Source: Barrientosiimonas humi (GTDB taxonomy: Bacteria > Actinomycetota > Actinomycetes > Actinomycetales > Dermatophilaceae). From it: 64,000 bases of DNA. The notes below the pieces were generated by a model that was not told where the DNA came from, made no database searches, and saw only the letters and a list, made by a program, of their open reading frames with translations. The stretch covers positions 1,023,375-1,087,374 of the forward strand of contig NZ_VFOK01000001.1 of NCBI RefSeq assembly GCF_006716095.1, read 5' to 3'. This document shows positions 17,583-26,270 of the stretch, piece after piece (the first letter of the stretch is position 1; each line of letters opens with the position of its first letter). The position numbers and the translations under genes are program-made.

Positions 17583-18776
17583 TCAGCGTCGGCCGGTGTA
17601 GACCGCCCGCGGCCGGAAGCGCAGCGGCTGCCGTCGCTCCTCCAGGGTGTGCGCGGCGAAGCCGGCGAGCCGGCCGACCAGGAAGATCGCCTCGCCGGCG
17701 TCGTGGTGCAGCCCACGGGCCTGCGTGAGCACGGCGAGGGCGAGGTCGACGTTCGGCTCCATCCCGGTGCGCTGCAGCGCGGCGAGCCGCAACGCCTCGA
17801 CCTGCAGGTCCAGCCCCGGGTCGTCCCGCCCGAGCTCGGCGAGCAGGTGGTCGGCGCGCGGGTCGGTTCCGCGATAGACCTTGTGACCGAATCCGGCTGT
17901 GCTGCGGTCGATCTCGGGGAGGACCGCGCCGCGGTCGCCGATCCAGCGCGTCCACAGGTCCAGGGCCGGACGTGAGGCGGTTCCGTGCCGGGGGCCGCCG
18001 AGCGCGGCCGCGCCGGTGAGCAGCGCGAGGGGCATCGCGGCCCCCGTGCCGGCTGCCGCGCGCACCGCGATGGTCGAGGTCGCCAGTTCGTGGTCGGCGA
18101 GCAGCACGAGCGCGCGGCGCACGAGGTCGACCGTGCTCGGCGACGGGTCGTGGACGCTTAGCCCGTGGGCCACGGTGGTGGCCAGATCGCCCTGCCACCC
18201 GGACCCTTCCGGCCCCAGCGCACAGGCGGCGAGAACCATCGCCTCCCGGGCGGCCCCGAGCTCGGCGCCGTTGCCGTCGCCGTCGGCGTCGCCGTCGGAC
18301 GAGGGCTGTGCAGGGCGGGCTGCGAGCAGACCCAGCGCGACGCGGGCGCGAGCGGCCGGGGAGGCTCCGCGCGGGCATACGGCGTGGACGTGGGTGACGA
18401 CCTCGTCGAGGCCGTCCGGCGGCGACCAAGCGCCCGATCTGCCTGTCTGCCAGAGGATCTCGGCGACGTCCTCGAGGCTGCGCTCGGTCGCCAACGACGT
18501 CGCGTCGAGGCCGCGGAAGAGCAGCCGCCCCTGCGGGTCGAGCTCGGTGATGGCCGTGTCGAGGTGCAGCTCGAGGCTGCCCGCGCGGGTGCGTCGCCCG
18601 CGCTCGACCAGCGCCTGCACCTGCGCACGGTCGAGCAGCGAGGCGCGGTGGCCGTTCGCGTCGACGGTGTGAGACCGGTCGAGCAGCCCGCGGCTGATGT
18701 AGGCGTAGACCGTCTCGCGTCGCACGCCGAGCAGGTCCGCGGCGGCCGCCACCGTCACGCGCTCCCGATCGGCCAT
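17583..18776 (-). CDS. Helix-turn-helix/citrate synthase fusion protein
   Basis: This 397-residue protein opens with a MerR/excisionase-like helix-turn-helix (VTVAAAADLLGVRRETVYAYISRGLL, about residues 6-31). A citrate-synthase-like domain follows, with histidines in GGPRHGTAS and GFGHKVYRGTDPR and the aspartate in EPNVDLALAVL. An acidic insert (SSDGDADGDGNG) lies mid-domain. The fusion could be a DNA-binding sensor of acetyl-CoA or oxaloacetate, or an enzyme with a remodelled N terminus. The ATG at 18776 has TATCGT seven bases upstream; a GTG at 18785 is an alternative. The plain citrate synthase on the facing strand is its likely partner or target. Confidence 0.88.
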   Translation of the reverse strand: MADRERVTVAAAADLLGVRRETVYAYISRGLLDRSHTVDANGHRASLLDRAQVQALVERGRRTRAGSLELHLDTAITELDPQGRLLFRGLDATSLATERSLEDVAEILWQTGRSGAWSPPDGLDEVVTHVHAVCPRGASPAARARVALGLLAARPAQPSSDGDADGDGNGAELGAAREAMVLAACALGPEGSGWQGDLATTVAHGLSVHDPSPSTVDLVRRALVLLADHELATSTIAVRAAAGTGAAMPLALLTGAAALGGPRHGTASRPALDLWTRWIGDRGAVLPEIDRSTAGFGHKVYRGTDPRADHLLAELGRDDPGLDLQVEALRLAALQRTGMEPNVDLALAVLTQARGLHHDAGEAIFLVGRLAGFAAHTLEERRQPLRFRPRAVYTGRR

Positions 18777-18867
18777 GCCGGCCACGATAGGCAGACCGTG
18801 ACGGATCGGCTCAGAAAACCCCTGTGGACAACGTTTTCGCGCCTTGCGCGCTGCCAGGCTCGCAAGG

Positions 18868-20535
18868 GTGAGGCAGCACGAGGACGACGGTGACGACCTG
18901 GACCGAGTCGGCGAGGACGTACGCCCGGAGCCGCCCGACCTGCCCGGCTACCGGGTCGGCGCGCATCTGGGCAGCGGGGCGAGCGGGATGGTCTGGGCGG
19001 TCACCCGTGCGGCCGACGACGCGCGGCTGGCCGCGAAGGTGCTGCTCGCGCCGGTGGAGGAGGCGTGCTCCGAGACGGCGTTCCTGCAGCGGCTCGAGCA
19101 CGAGCACGTGCTGCGCCTGCACGACACCGTGCTCGACACGAGCGGTCCGGTGCCGCGCCTGGCGATGATCACCGACCTGGCCGAGGGCGGGTCGCTCGGC
19201 ACGGCGGTGGCCGGCCGCGGGCATCTCACGGTGGGCGAGGTGGTCACGGTGCTCACCCCGCTGGCCCGCACGCTGCACGACCTGCACGGTCAGGGGCTCG
19301 TGCACGGCGACCTGAGCCCGGCCAACGTGCTGCTCGACGCCCACGGCAAGCCGCTGCTGGCCGACTTCGGCATCGCCCGCCTCGCGGCCGGCGACGACGC
19401 GCAGCTCTGGGGCACCACGGGGTTCGTGGCTCCCGAGGTGCTCGCGGGGGAGCGGCCCGAGCCCGCCGCCGACGTGTTCGCGCTCGGCGCCCTCGCGTGG
19501 ACCTGCCTCGTCGGGGAGGCGCCGGGGCCCGCCGCGCTGCGCCCGCACCTGCCCGACGTCGCCCCGCAGGCGCCGCCGCAGGTGTGCGATCTCGTGCTCA
19601 GCTGCCTCGCGCACACGCCCGAGGCGCGGCCGAGCGCCGGGGAGCTGGCGCTGGCGCTGTGGGACGCCGCACCTGCCGAGCCGGCGCCGGTGCCCGGGTC
19701 GGAGGGGTCGCGCGCGGCCCCGACGCCGCTGGACCCGTGGAGCGGTCTGACCCAGCGCATCCGGGAGAGCGCGACGGCCCCCGAGCCGGAGCCGGAGGTG
19801 GCATGGCACCGCCTCCCCGCCGTACGCCGGTCGCTCCTGGTCGCGGCCGTCGCCGGCCTCGTGGCCGGGTTGGTCGTGGTGTGGCCGGCAGGATCACGCA
19901 CCGGCGAGTCCCGTGTGGTGGCAGGGGTTTCCGCGCCTGCACCGGCGGCGACCCCGGCTGCTCGCACGAAGCCGTCGATCGCCCCCGTGCCGCCGCGGGA
20001 GAACCGCACGACGCCGCCGCGGGAGAGTCGCCCCGCTCCGCCTGGCCCCTCCGCGCAGCGCACGCCTGGAACCTCTGCCGGACCGGACCGGCCCCAGCCG
20101 TCGTCGCCCGCGCCTACCGCTGCACCAGCCGGTCAGGACCCGACGGCAACCCTGCGCGCCGACCCGCGCGCCGTCGTCCAGGGACTCGTCGACCAGCGGG
20201 CCAAGGCTTGGGGGAGTGGCCGCGGGCTCGACGCCGCGCTGGTGGTCGACTCGGCCGCGTTCCGCAGCGACGCCGCCGACCTGAGGTCAGCGGCGTCGAT
20301 GGGGGTGAGCTATCGGGGGTTGAGCTTCCGGGTGCGCGAGGCGCGTCTGAGCGGCCAGAGCCCGGGCCGCCGCGGCGGCGACCAGGTCGACGTGGTCGCG
20401 GTCATCGACCGGTCGGCCTACCGGGTCGAGGGTTCGGCCCCGGCCCGCTTCGCCGCCAGCGCGGGTCAGCGGGTGCGCCTCACCCTGCAGCGCACGCCGC
20501 AGGGCTGGCGCATCGCCGACTGGCGCGCCGCGTGA
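18868..20535 (+). CDS. Membrane-anchored Ser/Thr protein kinase
   Basis: It encodes 555 residues. The kinase domain (about 28-280) has GSGASGMV, the ATP lysine at about 57, a catalytic loop HGDLSPANVLL with aspartate at about 148, DFG at 166-168, and GTTGFVAPEVL. The usual HRD arginine is glycine, so activation-loop phosphorylation may not be needed. A single membrane helix (about residues 324-346, RRSLLVAAVAGLVAGLVVVW) is followed by a proline-rich stretch. An extracellular domain of about 120 residues with an NTF2-like look ends the protein. CAGGCT seven bases before the GTG suggests leaderless expression. Ligand and substrates are unknown. Confidence 0.9.
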   Translation: MRQHEDDGDDLDRVGEDVRPEPPDLPGYRVGAHLGSGASGMVWAVTRAADDARLAAKVLLAPVEEACSETAFLQRLEHEHVLRLHDTVLDTSGPVPRLAMITDLAEGGSLGTAVAGRGHLTVGEVVTVLTPLARTLHDLHGQGLVHGDLSPANVLLDAHGKPLLADFGIARLAAGDDAQLWGTTGFVAPEVLAGERPEPAADVFALGALAWTCLVGEAPGPAALRPHLPDVAPQAPPQVCDLVLSCLAHTPEARPSAGELALALWDAAPAEPAPVPGSEGSRAAPTPLDPWSGLTQRIRESATAPEPEPEVAWHRLPAVRRSLLVAAVAGLVAGLVVVWPAGSRTGESRVVAGVSAPAPAATPAARTKPSIAPVPPRENRTTPPRESRPAPPGPSAQRTPGTSAGPDRPQPSSPAPTAAPAGQDPTATLRADPRAVVQGLVDQRAKAWGSGRGLDAALVVDSAAFRSDAADLRSAASMGVSYRGLSFRVREARLSGQSPGRRGGDQVDVVAVIDRSAYRVEGSAPARFAASAGQRVRLTLQRTPQGWRIADWRAA

Positions 20536-20536
20536 G

Positions 20537-20637
20537 TCAGCCCGAGCGCCGGGTCGGCTCGGCCGCGATGGCCTCGCGCACCGGAGCCTGGATCAGCCCG
20601 AGCGCCGGGCCCGCTCGGCCGCGACGGCCTCGCGCAC
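20537..20637 (-). repeat. Duplicated 3' end of the LLM gene (two 45-bp copies, 56 bp apart)
   Basis: 20537-20581 repeats 20593-20637 with 42 of 45 bases identical. Both copies, read on the minus strand, encode a tail of the form VREA(I/V)AAE..RRSG followed by TGA. The inner copy is the true end of the LLM gene. The outer copy is a leftover without an upstream reading frame. Confidence 0.85.
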
Positions 20638-21459
20638 GGCCGGTGCGATCTCGTCGCTGATCCGGCGCAGCTGCGACTCGACGGGTGGCACGCCGAAGAC
20701 GTAGGCGTTCATGCCGTGCTCCAGCGTGACCGTGGTGAGCAGGTCGATCCACTGCGACGTGGAGAAGTCGCCCCACACGTTGTAGACCCGGTTGATCTCG
20801 CTCGGGTCGCGTCCGGCCTCGAGCGCGGCCGCGTCGATGCGCTCGTGCGGCTCGGCCAGCGTCTTCGGCGGCAGGAACGCGAGCGAGGGCAACCAGCCGT
20901 CGGCCTTGCTGCCGAGCAGGTGCAGCATGCGCGGACCGCGCGCCCCCAGCCAGATGCCGATGTCGTGCGCGGGCGGCGGGCCGGGATGGGCGCCGTCGAG
21001 CGAGTAGTGCTTGCCCGCATAGCTCGTCGGCTGCGACGCCCAGAACAGCCGCATCACGTCGACCGCCTCCACCATCGCGTCGACCGCCTCGCGGCGGGGA
21101 CGTGCGGTGCCGCCGAGCGCTTCGACGCCGGCGGGGAACGCTCCGGTGCCGAGGCCGACCTCGACCCGCCCACCGGTGATCCGGTCGAGCGAGGCCGCGG
21201 CCTTGGCCAGCAGCACCGGGTTGCGCAGCGACAGGTTGGCGACGTCGGTGAAGACCCGCACCCGCTCGGTCACGGCGCCCACCGCGGTGAGCAGCGTCAG
21301 CGCGTCGAGGTGGCCGGCGTTGTAGGCGTGGTCCTGCACCCCGATCAGGTCGAGCCCGGCACGGTCGGCGACGCGCGCCGCGTCGAGGAGCACGTCGGGC
21401 CGGCCTGCGTCGGGGGACATGAACCAGCCGAACTCCAGCGGCCGTCCGTAGTCGGTCAT
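20593..21459 (-). CDS. LLM-class flavin/F420-dependent oxidoreductase
   Basis: This 288-residue luciferase-like TIM barrel has the typical opening (PLEFGWFMSPDAG), a GVQDHAYNAGHLDALTLLTAVGAVTERVRVFTDV block, and RNPVLLAKAAASLDRITGGRVEVGLGTG. The enzyme uses reduced FMN or F420. It is the last gene of doxX-MFS-LLM, overlapping the MFS stop by ATGA. That places it with detoxification of a small redox-active or aromatic compound under the MarR regulator. Confidence 0.9.
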   Translation of the reverse strand: MTDYGRPLEFGWFMSPDAGRPDVLLDAARVADRAGLDLIGVQDHAYNAGHLDALTLLTAVGAVTERVRVFTDVANLSLRNPVLLAKAAASLDRITGGRVEVGLGTGAFPAGVEALGGTARPRREAVDAMVEAVDVMRLFWASQPTSYAGKHYSLDGAHPGPPPAHDIGIWLGARGPRMLHLLGSKADGWLPSLAFLPPKTLAEPHERIDAAALEAGRDPSEINRVYNVWGDFSTSQWIDLLTTVTLEHGMNAYVFGVPPVESQLRRISDEIAPAVREAVAAERARRSG

Positions 21460-22931
21460 GGCGTCACCTCGGCAGCCTCGAGCGTCGTCGGGGCGGGCTC
21501 CGGGGCCGGCTTGCCGCGGCTCGCGGCAGCCTCCTCGTCGCGCACCCGGAACGACACGATCACGCCGAGCACCGCGACGGCGGCGGCCACCAGGAAGACG
21601 TCCTGGTAGGCGTCGAACGCAGCGGCTGCGCGGGCGGCCTCGCCGGCCGTGCTGGCGAGGGACTCCAGGTGGCTCGTCATGCGCACGGTCAGCGTGGTGG
21701 CCAGCAGCGCCACGCCGAGGCTCGCGGCGACCTGCCGCGCGGTGGAGAACAGCGCGCTGGCGCGAGCCGTCTCCTGCGGCGTGATCGAGGAGAACGCGGC
21801 GGCCTGCACGGGCACCATGATGAACGCGCCCGCCATGCCCATGAGGAACATCGAGCTGCGGATCAGCCACAGGCTCGACCCGGCGTCGACCAGCGCCAGC
21901 ATCACCTGGCTCACGGTGATCACCGCGAAGCCACCGGCGAGCATCCGGCGCGGACCGACCTGCTGGAAGACCCGGTTGGTGAACGGCAGCATCACGAGCA
22001 TCCCGAACGCCTGGAACATCGTGAGCAGCCCCGACTCGGTGGCGGTCAGGCCCATGGTGGTCTGCACCATCAGGGGCACGACGAACAGCGCACCCATCGT
22101 GGCCGCGGCCGCGGGCATGAGGATCAGGTTGCCCAGCCGGAACATCCGGTTGCGCAGCAGCTGCAGGTCGATCATCGGCGCAGCGACGCGTCGCTCGGTC
22201 ACGACGAACGCGGCGATCAGCGCCGCGCCGGCGGTGACCAGCAGCAGCGAGGCCTGGTCGGACCAGCCCTCGCGCGCGCCGCGCTCCAGGCCGACGAGCA
22301 GGGTCGCGAGGCCGGCGCCACCGGTGAGGAAGCCGAGCACGTCGAGCCGCTCACGAGCCGTACGCTCGCCGGGCCTGAGCGCGACCGCGCTGAAGATCAG
22401 TCCGACGATGCCGACCGGCACCTTGAGCAGGAAGACCCACCGCCAGGAGACGTTGTCGGCGAGCCAGCCGCCGAGCACCGGCCCGAGGGCGGGCGCCAGG
22501 GTGGTCGGGATCGCGAGCACCGCGGAGGCGCGGGCGCGCTCGTGCGGCGGGAACGCCCGGAACAGCATGGCCGTGCCGACCGGGGTCAGCAGACCACCGC
22601 CGACACCCTGGGTCACGCGCGCGACCAGCAGCTCGGTGACCGAGCCCGCGAGACCCGCCCACAGGGAGGCACCGGTGTAGATCGCCAGCGCCAGCACGAA
22701 CGTGCGCTTGTCGCCGAACCGGTCCGCGACCCAGCCCGACGCGGGGATGAAGACGGCCAGGCTCACGAGATAGCCCGTGACCAGCCACTGCAGCTCGGAG
22801 GTCTCGGCGCCGAAGTGCTCACCGAGGATCGGCAGGGCGGTGTTGAGCACCGTCATGTCGAGGATCTCCATGAACAGCGCCATGACGAACGCCGTGGCCA
22901 CCAGCCACTTGTAGGGGATCTTGCGCAGCAT
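21456..22931 (-). CDS. MFS drug exporter, DHA2 family (14 helices)
   Basis: This 491-residue proton-antiport exporter shows the DHA2 hallmark motif in helix 1 (LDMTVLNTALP). Motif A follows helix 2 (GWVADRFGDKR), and motif C lies in helix 5 (LAPALGPVLGG). There are fourteen predicted helices and a proline-rich cytoplasmic tail. It sits 12 bases after doxX and overlaps the LLM gene, so the three form one operon facing the MarR gene. Regulated efflux of a toxic compound is the likely role. Confidence 0.93.
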   Translation of the reverse strand: MLRKIPYKWLVATAFVMALFMEILDMTVLNTALPILGEHFGAETSELQWLVTGYLVSLAVFIPASGWVADRFGDKRTFVLALAIYTGASLWAGLAGSVTELLVARVTQGVGGGLLTPVGTAMLFRAFPPHERARASAVLAIPTTLAPALGPVLGGWLADNVSWRWVFLLKVPVGIVGLIFSAVALRPGERTARERLDVLGFLTGGAGLATLLVGLERGAREGWSDQASLLLVTAGAALIAAFVVTERRVAAPMIDLQLLRNRMFRLGNLILMPAAAATMGALFVVPLMVQTTMGLTATESGLLTMFQAFGMLVMLPFTNRVFQQVGPRRMLAGGFAVITVSQVMLALVDAGSSLWLIRSSMFLMGMAGAFIMVPVQAAAFSSITPQETARASALFSTARQVAASLGVALLATTLTVRMTSHLESLASTAGEAARAAAAFDAYQDVFLVAAAVAVLGVIVSFRVRDEEAAASRGKPAPEPAPTTLEAAEVTP

Positions 22932-22943
22932 CGCGTCCTCGGA

Positions 22944-23297
22944 TCAGGCGATCGCGAGCTGGAGGGAGAGCACGAGGCCGGAGAAGGCGAGCAGCACCAG
23001 GGCGCCGACCGAGTTCTTGACGGTGTCGTGCGCGCGCACGTGGAAGATGATGGCGCCGATCATCATGAGCACCAGGCCGACGGCGGCCAGGATGCCGAGC
23101 GGCTGCAGCCACAGCCCGATCAGGACGCCGAGCGCACCGAGCACCTCGAGCGCGCCGACGAGCTGCTGCAGGCCGGGCGTGACGCCCAGGCCCTCCAGGG
23201 TGCCCGTGACGGGTTCGGCGCGGCGCAGCTTGCCCACGCCGGCGCCCAGGAACGCGAGCATCAGCAGGGCGGAGAGAATGATGGTCGTGATGGTCAC
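22944..23297 (-). CDS. DoxX family membrane protein
   Basis: This 117-residue protein has four membrane helices (about 4-22, 48-66, 70-90 and 96-115) and the DoxX-typical opening LGAGVGKL. The GTG at 23297 has GGAGG nine bases upstream. DoxX proteins are linked to thiol and oxidative stress defence. First gene of the doxX-MFS-LLM operon, divergent from marR with repeat boxes in between. Confidence 0.85.
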   Translation of the reverse strand: MTITTIILSALLMLAFLGAGVGKLRRAEPVTGTLEGLGVTPGLQQLVGALEVLGALGVLIGLWLQPLGILAAVGLVLMMIGAIIFHVRAHDTVKNSVGALVLLAFSGLVLSLQLAIA

Positions 23298-23346
23298 GAT
23301 CGTGGACCTCCGGGGAAGAGTGGGAAGAGAACGACGGGCACAACGG

Positions 23347-23375
23347 TTCACTGGGTGAAGTTATTTCTTCACTGG
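23347..23375. promoter_or_regulatory. Putative MarR operators in the doxX/marR intergenic region
   Basis: A perfect inverted repeat TTCAC-TGG-GTGAA lies at 23347-23359. Its left half, TTCACTGG, recurs at 23368-23375, exactly 21 bases (two turns) away. The same octamer is found at 24743-24750 upstream of the FrnE-like gene. The site lies between the divergent start codons at 23297 and 23410. Confidence 0.65.
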
Positions 23376-23409
23376 ACCAAGTAATATCCGTCACGACGAG
23401 AGGGCTGGC

Positions 23410-23853
23410 ATGGCGACGAGGCGAGCGGTGAAGCAGCAGGCGGTGGAGCCGTCGGTGCGCATGGCGACGCTCGACGGGCTGCTGCGCACGGCCATCGAGC
23501 TGCGCCGCCACGTCGAGTCGGTGGCGCGCGAGTTCGAGCTCAGCGCGCCCCAGGCGCGCCTCGTGCTGATCCTCGACGAACCCATGCGCATGCAGCGCGC
23601 GGCCGTCGCGACCGCGTGCGAGCCGTCGCACCTGACGGCCCTGGCCGACCAGCTCGAGGCGGCCGGTCTGATCACTCGCGAGGCTGACCCCGACGACCGT
23701 CGCGCGCGCCGACTCTGCTTGACCGACAAGGGGATTCGGCTGCGCACGCGACTCGCCCCGGCGATGCTCGACGAGGCGCCGGTGGTCGGCGGCCTCGACG
23801 ACGGTCAGTGCGCCGCGCTGATCGGCCTGCTCGACCCGAAGGAGGAGGCATGA
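23410..23853 (+). CDS. MarR-family transcriptional regulator
   Basis: This 147-residue winged-helix protein has the MarR core LSAPQARLVLILDEP, a recognition helix region ACEPSHLTALADQLEAAGLI, and the wing DPDDRRARRLCLTDKG. One cysteine precedes the recognition helix and one sits in the wing, which could be redox-active. Divergent from the doxX-MFS-LLM operon, it is presumed to repress it and itself through the boxes at 23347-23375. A strong hairpin follows its stop. Confidence 0.92.
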   Translation: MATRRAVKQQAVEPSVRMATLDGLLRTAIELRRHVESVAREFELSAPQARLVLILDEPMRMQRAAVATACEPSHLTALADQLEAAGLITREADPDDRRARRLCLTDKGIRLRTRLAPAMLDEAPVVGGLDDGQCAALIGLLDPKEEA

Positions 23854-23906
23854 ACCGGCCGATGCCCGCTCTCGCGGCCGACGTCCCAGGGCTCCGCGGT
23901 CACCCG

Positions 23907-23936
23907 CCGCATTTCGTACGTCCACGCACGATCTGA
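23907..23936 (-). repeat. 30-bp dispersed repeat, copy 1
   Basis: On the minus strand it begins TCAGATCGTGCG and ends ACGAAATGCGG. It is identical over 30 bases to the copy at 48837-48866, 25 kb away. It lies in the 151-base gap between the convergent marR and frnE stops, directly before a terminator hairpin. Confidence 0.9.
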
Positions 23937-23940
23937 GAGT

Positions 23941-23993
23941 GGGTAGCGAACCGCCCGGGCGCAGCACCGACGTGCCGCGCCCGGGCGGTTCGC
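23941..23993. terminator. Bidirectional hairpin between marR and frnE
   Basis: A 17-bp perfect GC-rich stem (23946-23962 with 23977-23993), extendable to 22 bp with one mismatch, closes on a 14-base loop. It lies between convergent stops (23853 and 24005). No U-tract is needed for actinobacterial terminators of this kind. Confidence 0.75.
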
Positions 23994-24004
23994 TGCCCGG
24001 CGGA

Positions 24005-24727
24005 TCAGGCCTGGGTGGTGCTGGTCCCCGGCAGCGCGCACGAGTCATCGGTGCAGACGGCGGCGTCGTCGCCGCCCAGGACCTGCACCGGGTGCTCCTT
24101 GGCCCAGACCTCGTCCAGCGCGGAGCGGAAGGCCTCGACGGGCTGGGCGCCGGAGACGGCGTACTTGCCGTCGATGAGGAAGAACGGCACGCCGGTGATG
24201 CCGGTGGCGCGGGCCTTGGCCTCGTCGGCGCGCACGGCGTCGGCGAACTCCTCGCCCGCGAGCACCTCGCGCACGCGCGACTCGTCGAGCCCGACCTCGG
24301 TGGCGACGCGGACCAGCTCGTCGCGGTCGCCTGCGCGCAGGCCGTGGGCGAAGTAGCCGGTCATCAGCGCGTGCATCAGCTCGCGCCCGCGGCCGCTCTG
24401 CTCGGCGAGGTGCACGAGCCGGTGGGCGTCGAAAGTGTTGGTGGTGCTGGCCTTTCGCGTGTCGAACTCCAGCCCGACCGCCTGGGCCTTCTCGCCGATG
24501 CCACGCTGCATGGCCTCGACCTGGGCGGGGGTCGTGCCGAACTTCGCGGCCAGTGCCTCGGCCATGGGCGTGTGCTCGCCGGGCGTCGCGCTCGGGTCGA
24601 GCTCGAAGCTGCGCGGCACGATCTCGACGTCGTCGGGGTGCGCGAATCCCTCGAGCGCGAGGTCGAGATGACGCTCGCCGATGTAGCAGAACGGGCAGGC
24701 CACGTCGGACCAGATCTCAATCTTCAT
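24005..24727 (-). CDS. DsbA-family oxidoreductase, FrnE-like
   Basis: This 240-residue protein has a thioredoxin-fold with helical insertion. The active-site CPFC lies at about residues 11-14 (SDVACPFCYIGERHLD), and the cis-proline loop GVPFFLIDGKYAVSGAQP follows. A C-terminal extension has two more cysteines (VCTDDSCALPG), as reported for Deinococcus FrnE. No signal peptide is present, so it is cytoplasmic. It lies 28 bases after cydC on the same strand, with a TTCACTGG box in the gap matching the MarR operators. It could therefore be read from cyd, from its own MarR-controlled promoter, or both. Confidence 0.9.
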   Translation of the reverse strand: MKIEIWSDVACPFCYIGERHLDLALEGFAHPDDVEIVPRSFELDPSATPGEHTPMAEALAAKFGTTPAQVEAMQRGIGEKAQAVGLEFDTRKASTTNTFDAHRLVHLAEQSGRGRELMHALMTGYFAHGLRAGDRDELVRVATEVGLDESRVREVLAGEEFADAVRADEAKARATGITGVPFFLIDGKYAVSGAQPVEAFRSALDEVWAKEHPVQVLGGDDAAVCTDDSCALPGTSTTQA

Positions 24728-24742
24728 GTCAGGGACAAGTGT

Positions 24743-24750
24743 TTCACTGG
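24743..24750. promoter_or_regulatory. TTCACTGG box upstream of the FrnE-like gene
   Basis: The octamer is identical to the two at the doxX/marR promoter and sits 15 bases before the frnE start. It is short, so chance occurrence is possible; the shared location class makes co-regulation worth considering. Confidence 0.4.
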
Positions 24751-24755
24751 CAGAA

Positions 24756-26270
24756 CTATTCCGGCGGGGTGCCGGCGAGGGCGGGGGAGTCGAGCCGCAC
24801 CCACGCGGCGTCGAACGGCACCGCGTCGCGCTGCGACTCGTGCACGGTCAGCACCAGCGCGGTCGCGGGCAGCTCGGTGCGCACCGCCGCGAGCACGGCC
24901 TGCGCGGTGGGCGGGTCGACGCCGGTCACGGGCTCGTCGAGCAGCAGCAGGTCGGGCCGGGCAGCGATCGCGCGGGCGAGGGTGAGCCGACGCTGCTCAC
25001 CGCCGGACAGCTCCCGGCCGCCGGTGCCGGTGGGCGTCTCGGGAGCGATGCCGGCGCGGTCGAGCCGCACCAGGTCGAGCAGGTGCCGCATCGCATCGTC
25101 GTCGAGGTCGGGGTCGGCGAGGCGCAGGTTGTCGGCGACGGTCCCGGTGAGCACCTGGTCGTCGTGCGGGACGAGCACGACGCGCCCGTCGCTCGCACCG
25201 GCCGCGTGCTCGCTGCGCAGCCGGCGCAGCAGCGTCGTCTTGCCGGCGCCCGACGGTCCGGTGAGCACGACCGGCTCCGCGCCGGGGGAGACCTGGACCG
25301 GTGACGCCGCCGCGGGCGGGGACGCGGGCGCCCCCGGGGCCGGCTCGTCACCGAGCTCCAGGCGACGGGCGGCGACCACGGCGCGGCGGGCGTACGCCAT
25401 CGCCGGACCGAGCGCCGACAGCAGGTCTCCGACGGCGGTGGTCAGCAGGGCGACCATGGCGACGGTGGTGATGGCGGCGTCGCCCGCCGCGGTCACCCAG
25501 GTGGCGCCGAGCACGGTGAGGCCGACGCCGAGGTCGGTGACCAGGCCGGCGCGGGCGGCACGGCGCTCGACCTGCTCCTCGACGGCCGTGAGGTCGGCGA
25601 GCCGCACGCTGCTCGCGCGACGCAGGGCCGGTGCGGCGCCGAGCGCGGTCAGCTCGCGCCAGGCCCCGCCGGCCGCCACGAGCTCGCTGCGGGCGGCGCC
25701 GCGCGCGGACGCCTCGTCGGGGGCGGCCCGCAGCCCGAGGCCGGTGGCCGTCATCGCGAGCAGCCACCCGCCGGCCGCGATCGCGGCGGCGGCCGGTGAC
25801 ACGCCGGCGAGCACCAGCACGGCCGACCCGGCGACCGCGGTCACCGAGGCGAGCGGCACCAGGCAGCGCAGCACCAGCTCGTCCAGCGTCTCGACGTCGC
25901 GCAGCAGCCGGTCGAGCAGGTCGCCGGTGCGCAGCCGCCCCGCCTGCTCGCGGGGGAGCGCGGCGACGTCGTCGAACAGCCGCACCCGCAACCGGGTCAG
26001 CCAGCGGAGCGTGGCCGTGTGCGCGACCAGCCGCTGCAGGTATCGCAGCACGATGCGTGCGAGGGCCAGCGCCCGCACCGCCCCGCTCGGCCCGAGGTAG
26101 TTGAACCCCGGGTCGCCGGCGAGCACGAAGCACGCGACCACGAACCAGCCCGAGACGCTGAGCAGCGCCACGCTCGAGGCCTCGGCGCCGACGGCGAGCA
26201 GCACCGCCCCGAGCAGCAGCAGACCCGGGCGCCAGCGCAGCAGCCGCAGCGCGCGCAGGATCGCGCTCAC
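24756..26270 (-). CDS. cydC: ABC exporter subunit CydC
   Basis: This 504-residue protein has a six-helix exporter domain (about 1-290) and an ATPase domain with Walker A GPSGAGKT, signature LSGGEQRR and Walker B LLLLDEP. With CydD it forms the heterodimeric transporter needed for cytochrome bd assembly, moving thiols and/or haem. The membrane-to-ATPase linker is short and proline/alanine-rich. Its start overlaps the cydD stop. Last of the cyd genes, followed closely by the FrnE-like gene. Confidence 0.93.
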   Translation of the reverse strand: MSAILRALRLLRWRPGLLLLGAVLLAVGAEASSVALLSVSGWFVVACFVLAGDPGFNYLGPSGAVRALALARIVLRYLQRLVAHTATLRWLTRLRVRLFDDVAALPREQAGRLRTGDLLDRLLRDVETLDELVLRCLVPLASVTAVAGSAVLVLAGVSPAAAAIAAGGWLLAMTATGLGLRAAPDEASARGAARSELVAAGGAWRELTALGAAPALRRASSVRLADLTAVEEQVERRAARAGLVTDLGVGLTVLGATWVTAAGDAAITTVAMVALLTTAVGDLLSALGPAMAYARRAVVAARRLELGDEPAPGAPASPPAAASPVQVSPGAEPVVLTGPSGAGKTTLLRRLRSEHAAGASDGRVVLVPHDDQVLTGTVADNLRLADPDLDDDAMRHLLDLVRLDRAGIAPETPTGTGGRELSGGEQRRLTLARAIAARPDLLLLDEPVTGVDPPTAQAVLAAVRTELPATALVLTVHESQRDAVPFDAAWVRLDSPALAGTPPE

